The notes under the pieces: generated by a model
Databases searched by the model: none
Told to the model about the DNA's origin: nothing
The model's input: the letters and a program-made list of their open reading frames with translations, nothing else
NCBI RefSeq assembly: GCF_000092045.1
Contig: NC_007761.1
Span: forward strand, 995,001 to 1,059,000
DNA from: Rhizobium etli CFN 42
Lineage (GTDB): Bacteria > Pseudomonadota > Alphaproteobacteria > Rhizobiales > Rhizobiaceae
DNA length: 64,000 nucleotides
Reading direction: 5' to 3'
Part shown: in pieces, positions 1 to 12,665 of the stretch
How positions within the stretch are numbered: the first letter of the stretch is position 1
How the letters are laid out: each line of letters opens with the position of its first letter
Translations under genes and position numbers: made by a program

Positions 1-765
1 CATCGGGTTCAGCCTGGTGATCTTCGAGCCCATCGTATGGACGATGCGCCAGCCGCCGAACAAGGTGCCGAGCGCCATCGCCGCCTGGCATGAGATCACC
101 ACCCAGAGCGGCACGTGGAAGCTGCCACCGAGATAGCCCTGCGAGTAAAGAAGCACGGCAATGATGCCCATCGTCTTCTGGGCGTCATTGCCGCCATGAC
201 CGAGCGAATAGAGCGACGCCGACACGAATTGCAAGAAACGGAAGGACCGATCGACTGCAAAAGGCGTTTGCCGGATGAAGATCCAGGTTACCGCCAGGAT
301 GAGGAACAGTGCCAAAAGAAAACCGATCATCGGCGACATGACGATAGCGGCGGCGGTCTTGAGAAGACCGCTCCAGACGATCGCGCTCAAGCCGGTTTTG
401 GCAAGGCCCGCACCGACCAGCCCGCCGACCAGAGCATGGGATGAACTGGAGGGAATGCCGAAGACCCAGGTCACGACATTCCAGACGATGGCGCCGATCA
501 AGGCCGCGAAAATCACTTGCGGCGTGACGATCGCCGGATCGATGATGCCGGTCCCGAGCGTCTCGGCCACATGCAGGCCGAAGAACAGGAAGGCGATGAA
601 ATTGAAGAATGCCGCCCAGAAGACCGCATATTGCGGCCGCAGGACCCGTGTCGAGACGATTGTTGCGATCGAGTTGGCCGCATCATGCAGGCCATTGAGA
701 AAATCGAACAGCAGCGCGACGCCGATCAGGCCGACAAGAAGCGGAAGAGCGAGCGCGACATCCAT
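1..765 (-). CDS. pit: Inorganic phosphate transporter, PiT family (3' end outside window)
   Basis: Low-affinity, cation-coupled inorganic phosphate permease of the inner membrane. The 255 codons visible begin MDVALALPLLVG and contain the PiT signature FDFLNGLHDAANSIATIV near residues 20-37, the SSSSHALVGG loop, and a second conserved stretch LGHGGNDAQK that marks the start of the second repeat half. The reading frame is open to the window edge, so the C-terminal part is missing here. The start codon overlaps the stop of the DUF47 gene upstream (TGATG), which means translational coupling. This is the orfA-pit arrangement described in Sinorhizobium meliloti. Family assignment is firm. Confidence 0.95.
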   Translation of the reverse strand, partial: MDVALALPLLVGLIGVALLFDFLNGLHDAANSIATIVSTRVLRPQYAVFWAAFFNFIAFLFFGLHVAETLGTGIIDPAIVTPQVIFAALIGAIVWNVVTWVFGIPSSSSHALVGGLVGAGLAKTGLSAIVWSGLLKTAAAIVMSPMIGFLLALFLILAVTWIFIRQTPFAVDRSFRFLQFVSASLYSLGHGGNDAQKTMGIIAVLLYSQGYLGGSFHVPLWVVISCQAAMALGTLFGGWRIVHTMGSKITRLNPM

Positions 766-1406
766 CAGATATTCTCGATCACGATGCCGCTGATCTCGTT
801 GGCGACGTCCTCGAAACGGTCGACCACCTTCTCCAACTCACCGTAGATTTCGCTGCCGATCATGTAGGCCATCGCATTGCCAGCGCCGTGCCGGCGGAAC
901 AGATCCTTGAGCCCCCGCTCGTGCAACTCGTCGGAGCGCCCTTCCACCCGCGTGACCTGCTCGACGATGGCAGAAAGCCGCGGCGCATTGGCGGTCATGC
1001 GATCAAGCAACGGAATGGCTTCGGCAATGAGATTGGCAGCTTCCACAACAGTCTTGCCCATCTCCTGCATCCCCGGATCGAAGCTGGTCTGCTCGAAGAG
1101 CCGGATGGTTTTGACGGTCTTGTGCATCATGTCGATCGCATCATCCATGGATTGGATGAGATCCTTGATGTCTCCACGATCGAAAGGTGTGATGAAGCTC
1201 CGCCGGACGGCCTGCATCACTTCGCGGGTTATATCGTCGGCCTGATCTTCCAACCGCACGATCGTTTCGCATTGATGCTCGATCTCTATGCCCGACAGCA
1301 ACCTTTCCAGAGCCTGTGCGGCGTCGACGATGGTTCTGGAATGTTGTTCGAAAAGGACGAAGAACCGGTCTTCGCGCGGCATCAACTTTCGAAACCAACC
1401 CAGCAT
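765..1406 (-). CDS. DUF47 / PhoU-like Pit accessory protein (OrfA)
   Basis: A 213-residue, all-helical PhoU-like protein of the DUF47 (TIGR00153) family, encoded directly before pit as in the S. meliloti orfA-pit operon, where the pair forms the low-affinity phosphate system. It begins MLGWFRKLMPREDRFF, a hallmark N-terminus of the family. I chose the ATG ending at 1406 because a GAGG sits five bases upstream. A GTG two codons earlier (ending at 1412) is possible but has the Shine-Dalgarno inside it. The likely role is cytoplasmic control of Pit activity or stability; no direct evidence for the mechanism is visible. Stop and pit start overlap. Confidence 0.92.
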   Translation of the reverse strand: MLGWFRKLMPREDRFFVLFEQHSRTIVDAAQALERLLSGIEIEHQCETIVRLEDQADDITREVMQAVRRSFITPFDRGDIKDLIQSMDDAIDMMHKTVKTIRLFEQTSFDPGMQEMGKTVVEAANLIAEAIPLLDRMTANAPRLSAIVEQVTRVEGRSDELHERGLKDLFRRHGAGNAMAYMIGSEIYGELEKVVDRFEDVANEISGIVIENI

Positions 1407-1621
1407 GAACACCTCGTAATCTTTGGTCTGCGCTATAGGCGACCAGCCGTCCTAAACCGTATCCCATTGAAGAGATAGGGGTGAATTTAAGTTTATGACA
1501 GATTTGTGACAACGGCGCTCTTGAAGTAGAGATATAGTTGAGGAACATTGGCGGCGCCCGAACCTTGGTTCAGCGTCCCAGGCTTCTTTTTCACGATTAA
1601 TCTAGCGCTCAGGAGATTACC

Positions 1622-2164
1622 ATGGCTTCCGCCACCAATGATGGCCGGCCGCGGAGGCTGAAGCCAATGCCGAAGAAAGCTAGATCCTATCTCGGCCGGC
1701 TGGCAGGCGCGACCGACCAGCTCTTTAGGGGGGAAGCAATCGAGCAGTTTGCGGCGATCTGTTACCGAAAAGTCGGCGACAACTTGGTTGAGGTCCTCCT
1801 GATCACATCGCGCGACAGTGGCCGCTGGATCATTCCCAAGGGCTGGCCTATTGCGAAGCTCGCACCCCACCAGGTTGCCGAGCGCGAGGCTTGGGAGGAG
1901 GCCGGGGTGAAGGGTAAGGCCAGGAAGCGCCTGTTTGGCTTCTACACCTATATCAAGATGCTGGCCAACGGTGAACGCGTTCCTTCCGTCGTTCAGGTCC
2001 ATCTCTTGCAAGCCGAAAAAATTGATGAGAAGTTTCCGGAGGAAAAACAACGAAACAGCCGATGGCTCCCGCCTCTCGAAGCCGCTGCTCTCGTCCGCGA
2101 GCCCGGACTGAAAAGCTTGCTGGGCAAGGTTGAAAAAATGGTGGTGAAACTGCCGAAAGCCTAA
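1622..2164 (+). CDS. NUDIX hydrolase, DIPP-like
   Basis: A 180-residue NUDIX hydrolase. The Nudix box lies at residues 74-96 and ends REAWEEAGV, giving the catalytic RE..EE.G core. The conserved glutamate six positions after the first glycine is leucine (Leu80), a deviation from the consensus Gx5Ex7REUxEExGU. A basic N-terminal tail (residues 9-30) and the sequence WIIPKGWP before the box resemble diphosphoinositol/Ap4A-type members, so substrates may be dinucleoside polyphosphates or similar. The start has a good AGGAG at 1609-1613. It is monocistronic and convergent with the GNAT gene that follows. Substrate is inferred, not shown. Confidence 0.9.
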   Translation: MASATNDGRPRRLKPMPKKARSYLGRLAGATDQLFRGEAIEQFAAICYRKVGDNLVEVLLITSRDSGRWIIPKGWPIAKLAPHQVAEREAWEEAGVKGKARKRLFGFYTYIKMLANGERVPSVVQVHLLQAEKIDEKFPEEKQRNSRWLPPLEAAALVREPGLKSLLGKVEKMVVKLPKA

Positions 2165-2207
2165 GACCGAGACCCGCCGAAAGTTTTCGGAATGACATTC
2201 TCTTTCG

Positions 2208-2699
2208 TCAGCCGACCTTATAGCGGTAGAACTTGCTGTCCACTGCCATCAGCGGGAAGGCCCGGGGCAGGGCGCCCTTGGCGACCTCGACAAAGCCGTT
2301 CTTCTCGTAGAAGCGATGCGCGGCGACGAACTTGTCCGTCGTGCCGAGGAAGATGTCGGTGAGGCCGGCATCTCTGGCGTGGTCGAACAGGCGCTCGAGA
2401 AGCCGCGCCGCCACGCCATATTCACGGCCGCGAACCTCGGCGGCGACGAACATCTTGCGCAGCGCCGCCTGGTTGTTGCCGATATCCTTCAAGCCCACCG
2501 TGCCGACGATGACGCCATCCTTGACCGCCACCCAGAACTGGCCTTTGCCGGACTGGTAGAAATCCGGAATGACCCTGAGATCCGGCTGCGCATCGGCGGT
2601 GATGTCGATGCCGAACTCTTCGCGCTGGATCGGCAGGATCACCGAAAGCACGTCGTCGGCATCGCCGTCGGCAAAAGGTCTGATTTCGATCTCCGCCAT
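2208..2699 (-). CDS. GNAT family N-acetyltransferase
   Basis: A 163-residue GNAT acetyltransferase. It starts MAEIEIRPFADGDADDV, has the motif A acetyl-CoA loop VRGREYGVAARLLERLF around residues 87-103, and ends with the typical FYEKNGFVEV segment. I placed the start at 2699 because GGGAGGAG lies directly upstream; the longer open frame to 2804 would overlap the tldD 3' end by 90 bases and adds low-complexity sequence. The gene follows tldD by only 14 bases on the same strand, so the two may be cotranscribed. The acceptor substrate cannot be read from the sequence. Confidence 0.9.
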   Translation of the reverse strand: MAEIEIRPFADGDADDVLSVILPIQREEFGIDITADAQPDLRVIPDFYQSGKGQFWVAVKDGVIVGTVGLKDIGNNQAALRKMFVAAEVRGREYGVAARLLERLFDHARDAGLTDIFLGTTDKFVAAHRFYEKNGFVEVAKGALPRAFPLMAVDSKFYRYKVG

Positions 2700-2713
2700 C
2701 GGCTCCTCCCGTC

Positions 2714-4129
<1,416 letters not shown>

Positions 4130-4270
4130 GGTCTGGCTCCAATGGGCATGCGGGAATGCGCCTACTCACCTAGATAGGGCTTCAACTGATAAAGAGTGAA
4201 GCCCTGTCGCGGAATATTCTGTGTCGGGCAAGATTTCCAGGAGAAGGTGATAGACGAGTGGGACAAAGAA

Positions 4271-4510
4271 GCGCGCGGCATATCTCTTCTCCCCTCGGGG
4301 AGAAGGTGCCGGCAGGCGAATGAGGGGCCACACGGCACGCCCTCTCAACTCCTGTCCAACCACGCCGATGGCAGCGACTCTAAGACAGTCGAGACCATGC
4401 CAGTGCGGCCGAAGTCCGGATGAACGTTCTTCTTATTGGAAGGCCGGCTTTGCGGCCCCCTCCTCCGGGCACCTTCTCCCCGAGGGGAGAAGAGGGACCG
4501 ATAGGCCGCG
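4271..4510. repeat. Inverted pair of RIME-like palindromic elements
   Basis: The gap 4130-4527 has no gene. It holds two copies of a GC-rich intergenic palindrome in opposite orientation. The first has the hairpin cttctcccc/ggggagaag at 4286-4305 followed by gtgccggcaggcgaatgagg. The second is its inverse at 4455-4510, with caccttctccccgaggggag. The same core recurs at about 17056, 20868, 51627 and, in a shorter variant, 60955. I call these RIME-like because rhizobial RIME1 elements are described as roughly 108 bp with two large palindromes; I could not align to a reference copy. Confidence 0.75.
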
Positions 4511-4527
4511 GTACATATCAGCAGCCC

Positions 4528-5166
4528 TCAGGGCAGGGCGTCGAAACCTTCGGCGAAGCCCTTGAGGTCGACAGGGATGCCGATGCCTTCTTCCGGGGTC
4601 TGGAAGACGATGAAGGTGGCCTGGGCGCCGCTGCGGAAGGTCTTGAGCAGCTCGTCCTCGAGCACGACTTCGGCATAACAGCCATCGGCGAAGCAGCGGA
4701 CGAAATAGGCGCGGCCGATATCCTTGCCGTCGACATTGAGGCCGAGGCCGTTCGGCAGGAGTACGCCGAGCGGCGCCAGCACGCGCAGGATCTTCGATTT
4801 GCGATCGGCCGTCTTCAGCACGACGACGGAAAGCCCGACCTCCGGCCGGTCCTCGGCGATGACGTTCTGCATCAGCGCACATTGTTCGGTCGCCGCACCG
4901 GCCGGCTTGTCGCAGACGACGGACCATGCGCCGTGGTTGGATTTCACCGTGCCGGGCGCCTGCGGCTGCGTCTGGCCGGGCGTCACCTGCTCGGCACGCG
5001 GGCTCGCGGCATTCGGCTGCTGCGGAGCGGGGGCAGGGGCGGCCGGTGCTGGTGTGGCGGGTTGGGCCGGGGGAGGAGCGGGTTGCTGTGCGAAGACGGG
5101 CGTCGCCGCTGCGGCCGCGATGCTGGCAGTCACGAGAAGCGACCGCGCGAGGGAACGGAAACCCAT
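4528..5166 (-). CDS. IalB-family (invasion associated locus B) periplasmic protein
   Basis: A 212-residue exported protein. Residues 1-26 are a signal peptide (MGFRSLARSLLVTAS, ending VFAQ). A long Pro/Ala/Gln linker follows (about residues 27-72). The C-terminal domain of about 135 residues has the IalB pattern: WSVVCDKP, QCALMQ and the CFADGCYAE cysteine pair. The family is named after a Bartonella erythrocyte-invasion factor, but rhizobial members are common and their role is unknown. Start chosen at 5166 because AGAGG is six bases upstream and the signal peptide begins there; the frame extends further without a credible start. Confidence 0.88.
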   Translation of the reverse strand: MGFRSLARSLLVTASIAAAAATPVFAQQPAPPPAQPATPAPAAPAPAPQQPNAASPRAEQVTPGQTQPQAPGTVKSNHGAWSVVCDKPAGAATEQCALMQNVIAEDRPEVGLSVVVLKTADRKSKILRVLAPLGVLLPNGLGLNVDGKDIGRAYFVRCFADGCYAEVVLEDELLKTFRSGAQATFIVFQTPEEGIGIPVDLKGFAEGFDALP

Positions 5167-5370
5167 GGAAACCTCTGGATATCGAATCATTGCGGCTATT
5201 GTTGAAGCTGCCCACCGGAAATGAAAAGCCCCACCCCGTGAAAACCGGGGGACTGCGGCAGAAATTGGACCTTTGTCAAATAATGTACTGTGGTCGAATC
5301 GGCCGGAAAGCGCATCTTTCATATGCTGATGAACAACTTGGGATGTTTTGCCGTTCGGCCTGCCTGTGCT

Positions 5371-5533
5371 TTAGAGCCTTTCCTGGTTAGATTGAAGCAT
5401 TCTGCCGGAGCAGGTTTGCGTCAGGGCAGAGGCGATTGGCGACGGGCATACCCCTTGGTACGTCCGAGCCGGTCGACCATCCGACTCCGTTTGAGCCAAC
5501 ACAATGCTTCAATCTAACCAGGAAGGGCTCTAA
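5371..5533. repeat. 163-bp palindromic intergenic element with 31-bp inverted ends
   Basis: The element starts ttagagcctttcctggttag and ends with the inverse, giving 31-bp terminal inverted repeats (5371-5401 and 5503-5533) with a single mismatch. The interior carries gcagaggcgattggcgacggg, which is nearly identical to the interior of the element at 24088-24195, so both belong to one dispersed family. It sits in the 500-base gap upstream of ctaC. No transposase is present. It looks like a small non-autonomous or REP-like element, not a gene. Confidence 0.85.
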
Positions 5534-5664
5534 GCAAAAATGCCGCATAGACAATTGCTCTGGCCTGTTGCGGCAAATGCCAAACTGTGGTTTGAAGCGC
5601 TGAAGATGGCAAGGATTCTGCGTTCGATTTTGCAGGTCAAGCGCTCGAGGGAGATAATAAGGTG

Positions 5665-8267
<2,603 letters not shown>

Positions 8268-8280
8268 GACGCGCGGAAAA

Positions 8281-8309
8281 CCGGACGCCGCATTCGAAAC
8301 GGCGTCCGG
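8281..8309 (+). other. Intercistronic hairpin between ctaD and ctaB
   Basis: A 10-bp perfect stem (ccggacgccg at 8281-8290 and its complement at 8300-8309) with a 9-base loop sits 14 bases after the ctaD stop. No run of T follows, so it is not a classical terminator. It may stabilise the ctaCD part of the message or partly reduce read-through into the assembly genes. Function is inferred only from the structure. Confidence 0.6.
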
Positions 8310-8330
8310 CATAAGTAAATTCAGGACGGA

Positions 8331-9284
8331 ATGATGACGGTTATCGACAATCACGAGGCGCTTGCAGAGGACGGCGAAATGTCGGAAGCGAGCGCGCGCG
8401 ATTATTTCGAGCTTCTGAAGCCGCGGGTCATGTCGCTCGTGGTCTTCACCGCTTTTGCCGGTCTCGTGCTGGCACCGGGGCATATCAATCCCGTCCTCGG
8501 CCTGATCGCCATCCTCTGCATCGCCGTCGGCGCCGGCGCCTCCGGTGCGCTCAACATGTGGTACGACGCCGATATCGACGCCATCATGAGCCGCACGGCC
8601 AAGCGTCCGATCCCTGCCGGCCGCATCGCGCCGTCGGAGGCGCTGGCCTTCGGCCTGGTGCTGTCGGGCTTTTCGGTCGTCATTCTCGGCCTTGCCGTCA
8701 ACTGGCTCTCGGCCGCCATCCTCGCCTTCACCATCTTCTTCTACGCCGTCATCTACACCATGTGGCTGAAGCGTTCGACGCCGCAGAACATCGTCATCGG
8801 CGGTGCCGCCGGCGCCTTCCCGCCGATGATCGGCTGGGCCTGTGTCACGAATTCGGTGACGATCGAGAGCACCGTGCTCTTCCTGATCATCTTCCTGTGG
8901 ACACCGGCGCATTTCTGGGCGCTGGCCCTCTTCAAGATGCGCGACTACGAGGCCGTCGGCGTGCCGATGTTGCCGAATGTTTCCGGCGAGCGGGTCACCA
9001 AGCATCAGATCGTCGCTTATGCGGTGCTGACCGCCATCTGCGCGGTCCTGCCGTCCTTCCTCGGTTTCGCGAGCTTCGGCTACGGCCTCGTCGCCGCCGC
9101 CCTGGGGGCGATCTTCGTCTACTGTTCCATCGCCGTCTGGCGCATGCCGGACGGCGATCTGAAGATGATCCCGGCAAAGAAGCTCTTCGCCTTCTCGATT
9201 TTCTATCTGTTCGCCGTCTTCTCCGCCCTGATGATCGACCGGTTGGCCGCCATACTGGTCTCGCAAGCAGGAGGCTCGTTCTGA
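8331..9284 (+). CDS. ctaB: Protoheme IX farnesyltransferase (heme O synthase)
   Basis: A 317-residue polytopic UbiA-family prenyltransferase that farnesylates heme B to heme O, the first step toward heme A for the oxidase. The Mg-diphosphate motif NxxxDxxxD is at Asn75, Asp79 and Asp83 (NMWYDADID), and the second conserved region appears as [11 protein letters not shown] followed by [11 protein letters not shown]. The N-terminus has two ATG codons in tandem; I use the first. The stop overlaps the ATG of the next small gene (TGATG), so translation is coupled. Confidence 0.97.
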   Translation: MMTVIDNHEALAEDGEMSEASARDYFELLKPRVMSLVVFTAFAGLVLAPGHINPVLGLIAILCIAVGAGASGALNMWYDADIDAIMSRTAKRPIPAGRIAPSEALAFGLVLSGFSVVILGLAVNWLSAAILAFTIFFYAVIYTMWLKRSTPQNIVIGGAAGAFPPMIGWACVTNSVTIESTVLFLIIFLWTPAHFWALALFKMRDYEAVGVPMLPNVSGERVTKHQIVAYAVLTAICAVLPSFLGFASFGYGLVAAALGAIFVYCSIAVWRMPDGDLKMIPAKKLFAFSIFYLFAVFSALMIDRLAAILVSQAGGSF

Positions 9285-9424
9285 TGGATCTCGTCAAGCT
9301 CACCGAAAAGCAGATGAAGTCGCGCCGCAACCGCAACATCGCCCTCGGGCTGGTGCTCGCCGGCCTCGCCGTTCTCTTCTACGTGATGGCGATCGTGAAG
9401 ATGGGCGGGGGAGTGGCCGGATGA
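9284..9424 (+). CDS. Small membrane protein of the cta operon (CtaF/CoxF-like, 46 aa)
   Basis: A 46-residue protein beginning [15 protein letters not shown] with one transmembrane helix (about residues 19-40) and a positively charged cytoplasmic tail. It overlaps ctaB by one base and ctaG by four bases (ATGA), so it is embedded in the operon and translationally coupled at both ends. Similar tiny ORFs lie between ctaB and ctaG in other alphaproteobacteria and are often called CtaF or CoxF. A role in oxidase assembly is inferred from position alone. It is too short for most gene callers. Confidence 0.85.
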   Translation: MDLVKLTEKQMKSRRNRNIALGLVLAGLAVLFYVMAIVKMGGGVAG

Positions 9425-10029
9425 GCGACAAGGCCGCCGCACCGAGGAAACAGGGGCGCAATAACGGCGCCGTTGTCATGATGTGCCTGAGCTTCGTCTT
9501 CGGCATGGGCGCGATGAGCTATGCCGCCGTGCCGCTCTACCGCATCTTCTGTCAGGTGACCGGCTATAACGGCACGACGCAACGCGTCGAGCAGATGTCG
9601 AGCGTCGTGCTCGACCGCAAGATGCGCGTGACCTTCGACGCCAATGTCGCCCCCGGCCTGCAGTGGAATTTCAAGCCGGTCGAGCGCGAAGTCAATCCGA
9701 AGATCGGCGAAACCATCCAGGTCAATTTCGTCGCCGAGAACAAGTCGAACGAAACCCAGCGCGGCCAGGCGGTGTTCAACGTCACGCCGGGCGAGGCGGG
9801 CGCCTATTTCAACAAGGTGCAATGTTTCTGCTTTACGGAAACGGACCTGAAGCCGGGCGAGAAGCTGGAAATGCCGGTCGTGTTCTATATCGACCCTGAA
9901 ATCGTCAAGGCGGTGGAATCGAAGGATATCCACACGGTGACGCTGTCATACACGTTCTACCCGAAAGAGGGTCCGAAGCCTGTCGCTTCGAATGAGGGTG
10001 GAACGGTGAAGATTGAAAAGAAACTTTGA
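9421..10029 (+). CDS. ctaG: Cytochrome c oxidase assembly protein CtaG (Cox11)
   Basis: A 202-residue Cox11-family copper chaperone that delivers copper to CuB of subunit I. An N-terminal anchor (residues 17-39) is followed by Cys44 and an immunoglobulin-like periplasmic domain carrying the copper motif CFC at Cys135-Cys137 (QCFCFTE). All three cysteines needed in the family are present. It starts within the stop region of the small upstream gene and is followed, 60 bases later, by ctaE. Confidence 0.97.
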   Translation: MSDKAAAPRKQGRNNGAVVMMCLSFVFGMGAMSYAAVPLYRIFCQVTGYNGTTQRVEQMSSVVLDRKMRVTFDANVAPGLQWNFKPVEREVNPKIGETIQVNFVAENKSNETQRGQAVFNVTPGEAGAYFNKVQCFCFTETDLKPGEKLEMPVVFYIDPEIVKAVESKDIHTVTLSYTFYPKEGPKPVASNEGGTVKIEKKL

Positions 10030-10089
10030 TCAAGGCTCGTTTCCGGCTATGCCGGGAGCGAAGTGAGGAAGACATCCGGGGATAGTTAG

Positions 10090-10968
10090 ATGGCCGATGC
10101 GCATCAGAAGAATCACGACTACCACATCATCGATCCGAGCCCGTGGCCGATTCTCGCCTCGCTCGGCGCCTTCATCATGGCGATCGGCGGCGTCTGCTAT
10201 ATGCGTTACCTGAACGGCGGCTCCTTCAAGCTCGCCGGCGCCGAACTCGCCAATCCGTGGCTCTTCTATATCGGCCTCGTGCTGGTTTTCTACGTCATGT
10301 ACGGCTGGTGGGCAGATACGGTGAAGGAAGCCCATGAGGGCTCCCACACCCGCGTCGTTTCGCTGCACCTGCGCTACGGCATGATCATGTTCATCGCTTC
10401 GGAAGTGATGTTCTTCGTCGCCTGGTTCTGGGCCTATTTCGACGCCAGCCTGTTTCCGAACGAGGCCATTCAGGCCTCGCGCATGGCCTATACCGGCGGC
10501 GTCTGGCCCCCGAAGGGCATCGAAGTCCTCGATCCCTGGCACCTGCCGATCTACAACACCGTCATCCTGCTGCTCTCCGGCACGACGGTGACCTGGGCGC
10601 ACCATGCGCTGCTGCACAACGACCGAAAGGGCCTCGTTCAGGGGCTGACGTTGACCGTGCTGCTCGGCATCCTGTTCTCCAGCGTGCAGGCCTACGAATA
10701 TGCTCACGCTCCATTCGACTTCAAGAATTCGATCTATGGCGCGACTTTCTTCATGGCGACGGGCTTCCACGGTTTCCACGTCCTCGTCGGCACCATCTTC
10801 CTTCTGGTGTGCCTGCTGCGCGCGCTGCGCGGCGACTTCACCCCGAAGCAGCATTTCGGCTTCGAGGCGGCCGCCTGGTACTGGCACTTCGTCGACGTCG
10901 TCTGGCTGTTCCTGTTCTTCTGCATCTACGTCTGGGGCGGCTGGGGCGCTCCGGTCGCCGCAGGCTGA
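10090..10968 (+). CDS. ctaE: Cytochrome c oxidase subunit III, aa3 type (CtaE)
   Basis: A 292-residue subunit III with seven predicted transmembrane helices. Conserved stretches include HEGSHTRVV, the membrane glutamate in ASEVMFFVAWFWAYF, TWAHHALLH and GFHGFHVLVGTIFL, ending WYWHFVDVVWLFLF. It protects subunit I from turnover-induced inactivation in the a-type oxidases. Last gene of the aa3 operon; a strong terminator follows 22 bases after the stop. Confidence 0.97.
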   Translation: MADAHQKNHDYHIIDPSPWPILASLGAFIMAIGGVCYMRYLNGGSFKLAGAELANPWLFYIGLVLVFYVMYGWWADTVKEAHEGSHTRVVSLHLRYGMIMFIASEVMFFVAWFWAYFDASLFPNEAIQASRMAYTGGVWPPKGIEVLDPWHLPIYNTVILLLSGTTVTWAHHALLHNDRKGLVQGLTLTVLLGILFSSVQAYEYAHAPFDFKNSIYGATFFMATGFHGFHVLVGTIFLLVCLLRALRGDFTPKQHFGFEAAAWYWHFVDVVWLFLFFCIYVWGGWGAPVAAG

Positions 10969-10986
10969 TCGGGACGATATGCAAAC

Positions 10987-11015
10987 AAAAGGCGGGCCTG
11001 GTGCCCGCCTTTTTG
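10987..11015 (+). terminator. Rho-independent terminator after ctaE
   Basis: A 7-bp GC stem (ggcgggc at 10991-10997 with gcccgcc at 11003-11009) and a 5-base loop, preceded by AAAA and followed by TTTTT. It closes the aa3 oxidase operon and separates it from the HIT gene. Confidence 0.92.
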
Positions 11016-11063
11016 TATTTGGCCTCGCTCCGTAGGATAACCGCGAACCTAGAGGTGGCAATT

Positions 11064-11546
11064 TTGCAGATCCCCGAGCGCTTTCATGTTGCCGAAACGC
11101 ATGGATGGCTGGTGAACCACCGGATGAATGCCGCTCTTCCTGGTTATCTCATGATCAGTTCCAAGACGGATACGAACGATCTTTCCGAATTGTCCGAAGC
11201 CGCCTTAAGGGAGCTTGGCCCGCTGCTGGCGACAGCTCAGGACCTATTGAAGCGGAAACTGGGAGCGCAGCGCGTTTATATCGGCCGATATGGACACTCT
11301 CCCGGCTATCCTATCCATTTTCATGTGATCCCGATCTACGATTGGGTTGAAGAACTCTTCTGGAAAGACAGCCGCTATCGGGTGCTGCAGAATTTTGGCG
11401 ACAGGCCGGGGGAAACTCCGACGGACGGCGCGGAGCTGACGCTGTTTGTTTGGCGCGAGTTTTGCGAGCGCACCGAGCCGCCCCGGGTTCAAGGGCGATC
11501 CGTCTTCCAGACCATTGAATTGTTGCGAGAGGCAATGCGATCTTGA
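11064..11546 (+). CDS. HIT family protein
   Basis: A protein of about 160 residues from the histidine triad nucleotide hydrolase/transferase superfamily. The triad-type motif HFHVIP is at about residues 83-88, after YIGRYGHSPGYP, and the upstream helix LGPLLATAQDLLKRKLGA fits the fold. The start is uncertain: the TTG at 11064 has AGAGGTGG eight bases upstream, but a GTG at 11055 or an internal ATG near 11124 cannot be excluded. It lies just after the ctaE terminator and seems to be transcribed alone. Substrate unknown. Confidence 0.82.
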   Translation: MQIPERFHVAETHGWLVNHRMNAALPGYLMISSKTDTNDLSELSEAALRELGPLLATAQDLLKRKLGAQRVYIGRYGHSPGYPIHFHVIPIYDWVEELFWKDSRYRVLQNFGDRPGETPTDGAELTLFVWREFCERTEPPRVQGRSVFQTIELLREAMRS

Positions 11547-11557
11547 TCGCCAAATGC

Positions 11558-12024
11558 CTACCGGCGCGGGAATCCGCCGCCCGATCCGCTGTCATCATGC
11601 GATGAAATATCCCTCGCCATCAGCGGACAGCTTTTCCCGGCATCGACCATGACCCAGCCAAGCTTTTCGTAGAAAGGTACAGAATCCGGCGCCGCATGGG
11701 CCTCCAGGCGGCAGAGGCCATGCCATGCCGATAGCCTCTCGACTTCGGACATCAAAATCCGCCCGAGCCCTGTCTCTGACATTCCGGCATGATGGCGACA
11801 AGTCGCACGACACCGGACTGGCCGTTCGACAGGTCAAGGCGGACTGTGCCAAGAGCAATGCCGTCTTTCCTCAGCAGGAGCGGTATATTGCGCTCGTCAT
11901 GTTCATCCGGATGCTTGTCATCGTAACCATCGAGGCCGCGCAGTTCGAACAAGACGCGCCGCCGGATCGCATGATAAGCCAGCCAATCCTCGGCCTCTTT
12001 TACGGGTAGAAGTTCTACAACCAT
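11558..12024 (-). pseudogene. GNAT acetyltransferase interrupted by a frameshift
   Basis: Two reading frames together give a complete GNAT protein. The first runs from MVVELLPVKEAEDWL (start at 12024) through LVAIMPECQRQG and then hits a stop soon after about 11775. The second frame continues directly with GLGRILMSEVERL and the C-terminal motif SVPFYEKLGWVMVD. The break falls exactly in the acetyl-CoA loop (Q/RxxGxG/A), within the run cagggctcggg on the coding strand, where one extra base would restore the frame. The start overlaps the stop of the kinase gene upstream. It is either a recent pseudogene or a sequencing error. Confidence 0.8.
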
Positions 12025-12665
12025 CAGCGCCCGCCAGCAATCCGTTCGAAGGCCGAAGGCTCGGGAATGCCGAGATCGAGGCGCTGGCGGATCGCCTCGG
12101 CGCATTCGAGTGCGGTGAGCACCGACGTATCGACCTCCATGTCATAAATGCCTGGCCGGTGCACCTCATCCTGCCAGCGCTGCACCGGTTCGGGGATCGG
12201 CACCTCCTCGCTGGCTCTTACATAGAGCGTCTCGCGGCGCTCCTGCTTAAATTCCCGCCGCTGCATGATCGTGCCGATCGGACAGCGCACGCCGACGAAG
12301 AGCACGGAAAATCCATTGAGGCGCCGGGCGCAGTCGGCGAGAATGCCGAGCGGCTGCGAGTAGCTGTCGTGATGTCCGAGATCGGCGACCACATTGAGCC
12401 CGAATCCGGCATGGATGGCGATGGATTCGTATAGCGCGGCATAGAGGAACGGCACCAGCTCCTCCAGATCCGGCCGCTCGCCGCCGGGCCTGAGGCCGAT
12501 TCCGGGCAGGTAGCGCTTCGGCGTCATGGCATTATAGGCGTCGACGCCGAGATTGATCCACGGGCCCTCGAATTCCTCCTGGATTGCCCGGGCAATGCTG
12601 GATTTGCCGCTTCTGGGCGCACCGTTCAAGATAATGATCTGTCCGGCATGGCTGTCATTGGTCAT
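12024..12665 (-). CDS. Chloramphenicol phosphotransferase-like P-loop kinase
   Basis: A 213-residue P-loop protein of the CPT-like family. Walker A is GAPRSGKSS at residues 15-23, preceded by the strand QIIILN. The middle part has LNVVADLGHHDSYS and FVGVRCPIGTIMQRR, matching the CPT pattern FVGVxCP in the phosphate-donor region. The true substrate is unknown; most chromosomal homologues are not linked to antibiotic resistance. Start set at 12665 (MTNDSHAGQ) because it begins the fold; the open frame continues upstream without similarity. Divergent from DUF983 and overlapping the broken GNAT gene by one base. Confidence 0.82.
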   Translation of the reverse strand: MTNDSHAGQIIILNGAPRSGKSSIARAIQEEFEGPWINLGVDAYNAMTPKRYLPGIGLRPGGERPDLEELVPFLYAALYESIAIHAGFGLNVVADLGHHDSYSQPLGILADCARRLNGFSVLFVGVRCPIGTIMQRREFKQERRETLYVRASEEVPIPEPVQRWQDEVHRPGIYDMEVDTSVLTALECAEAIRQRLDLGIPEPSAFERIAGGR

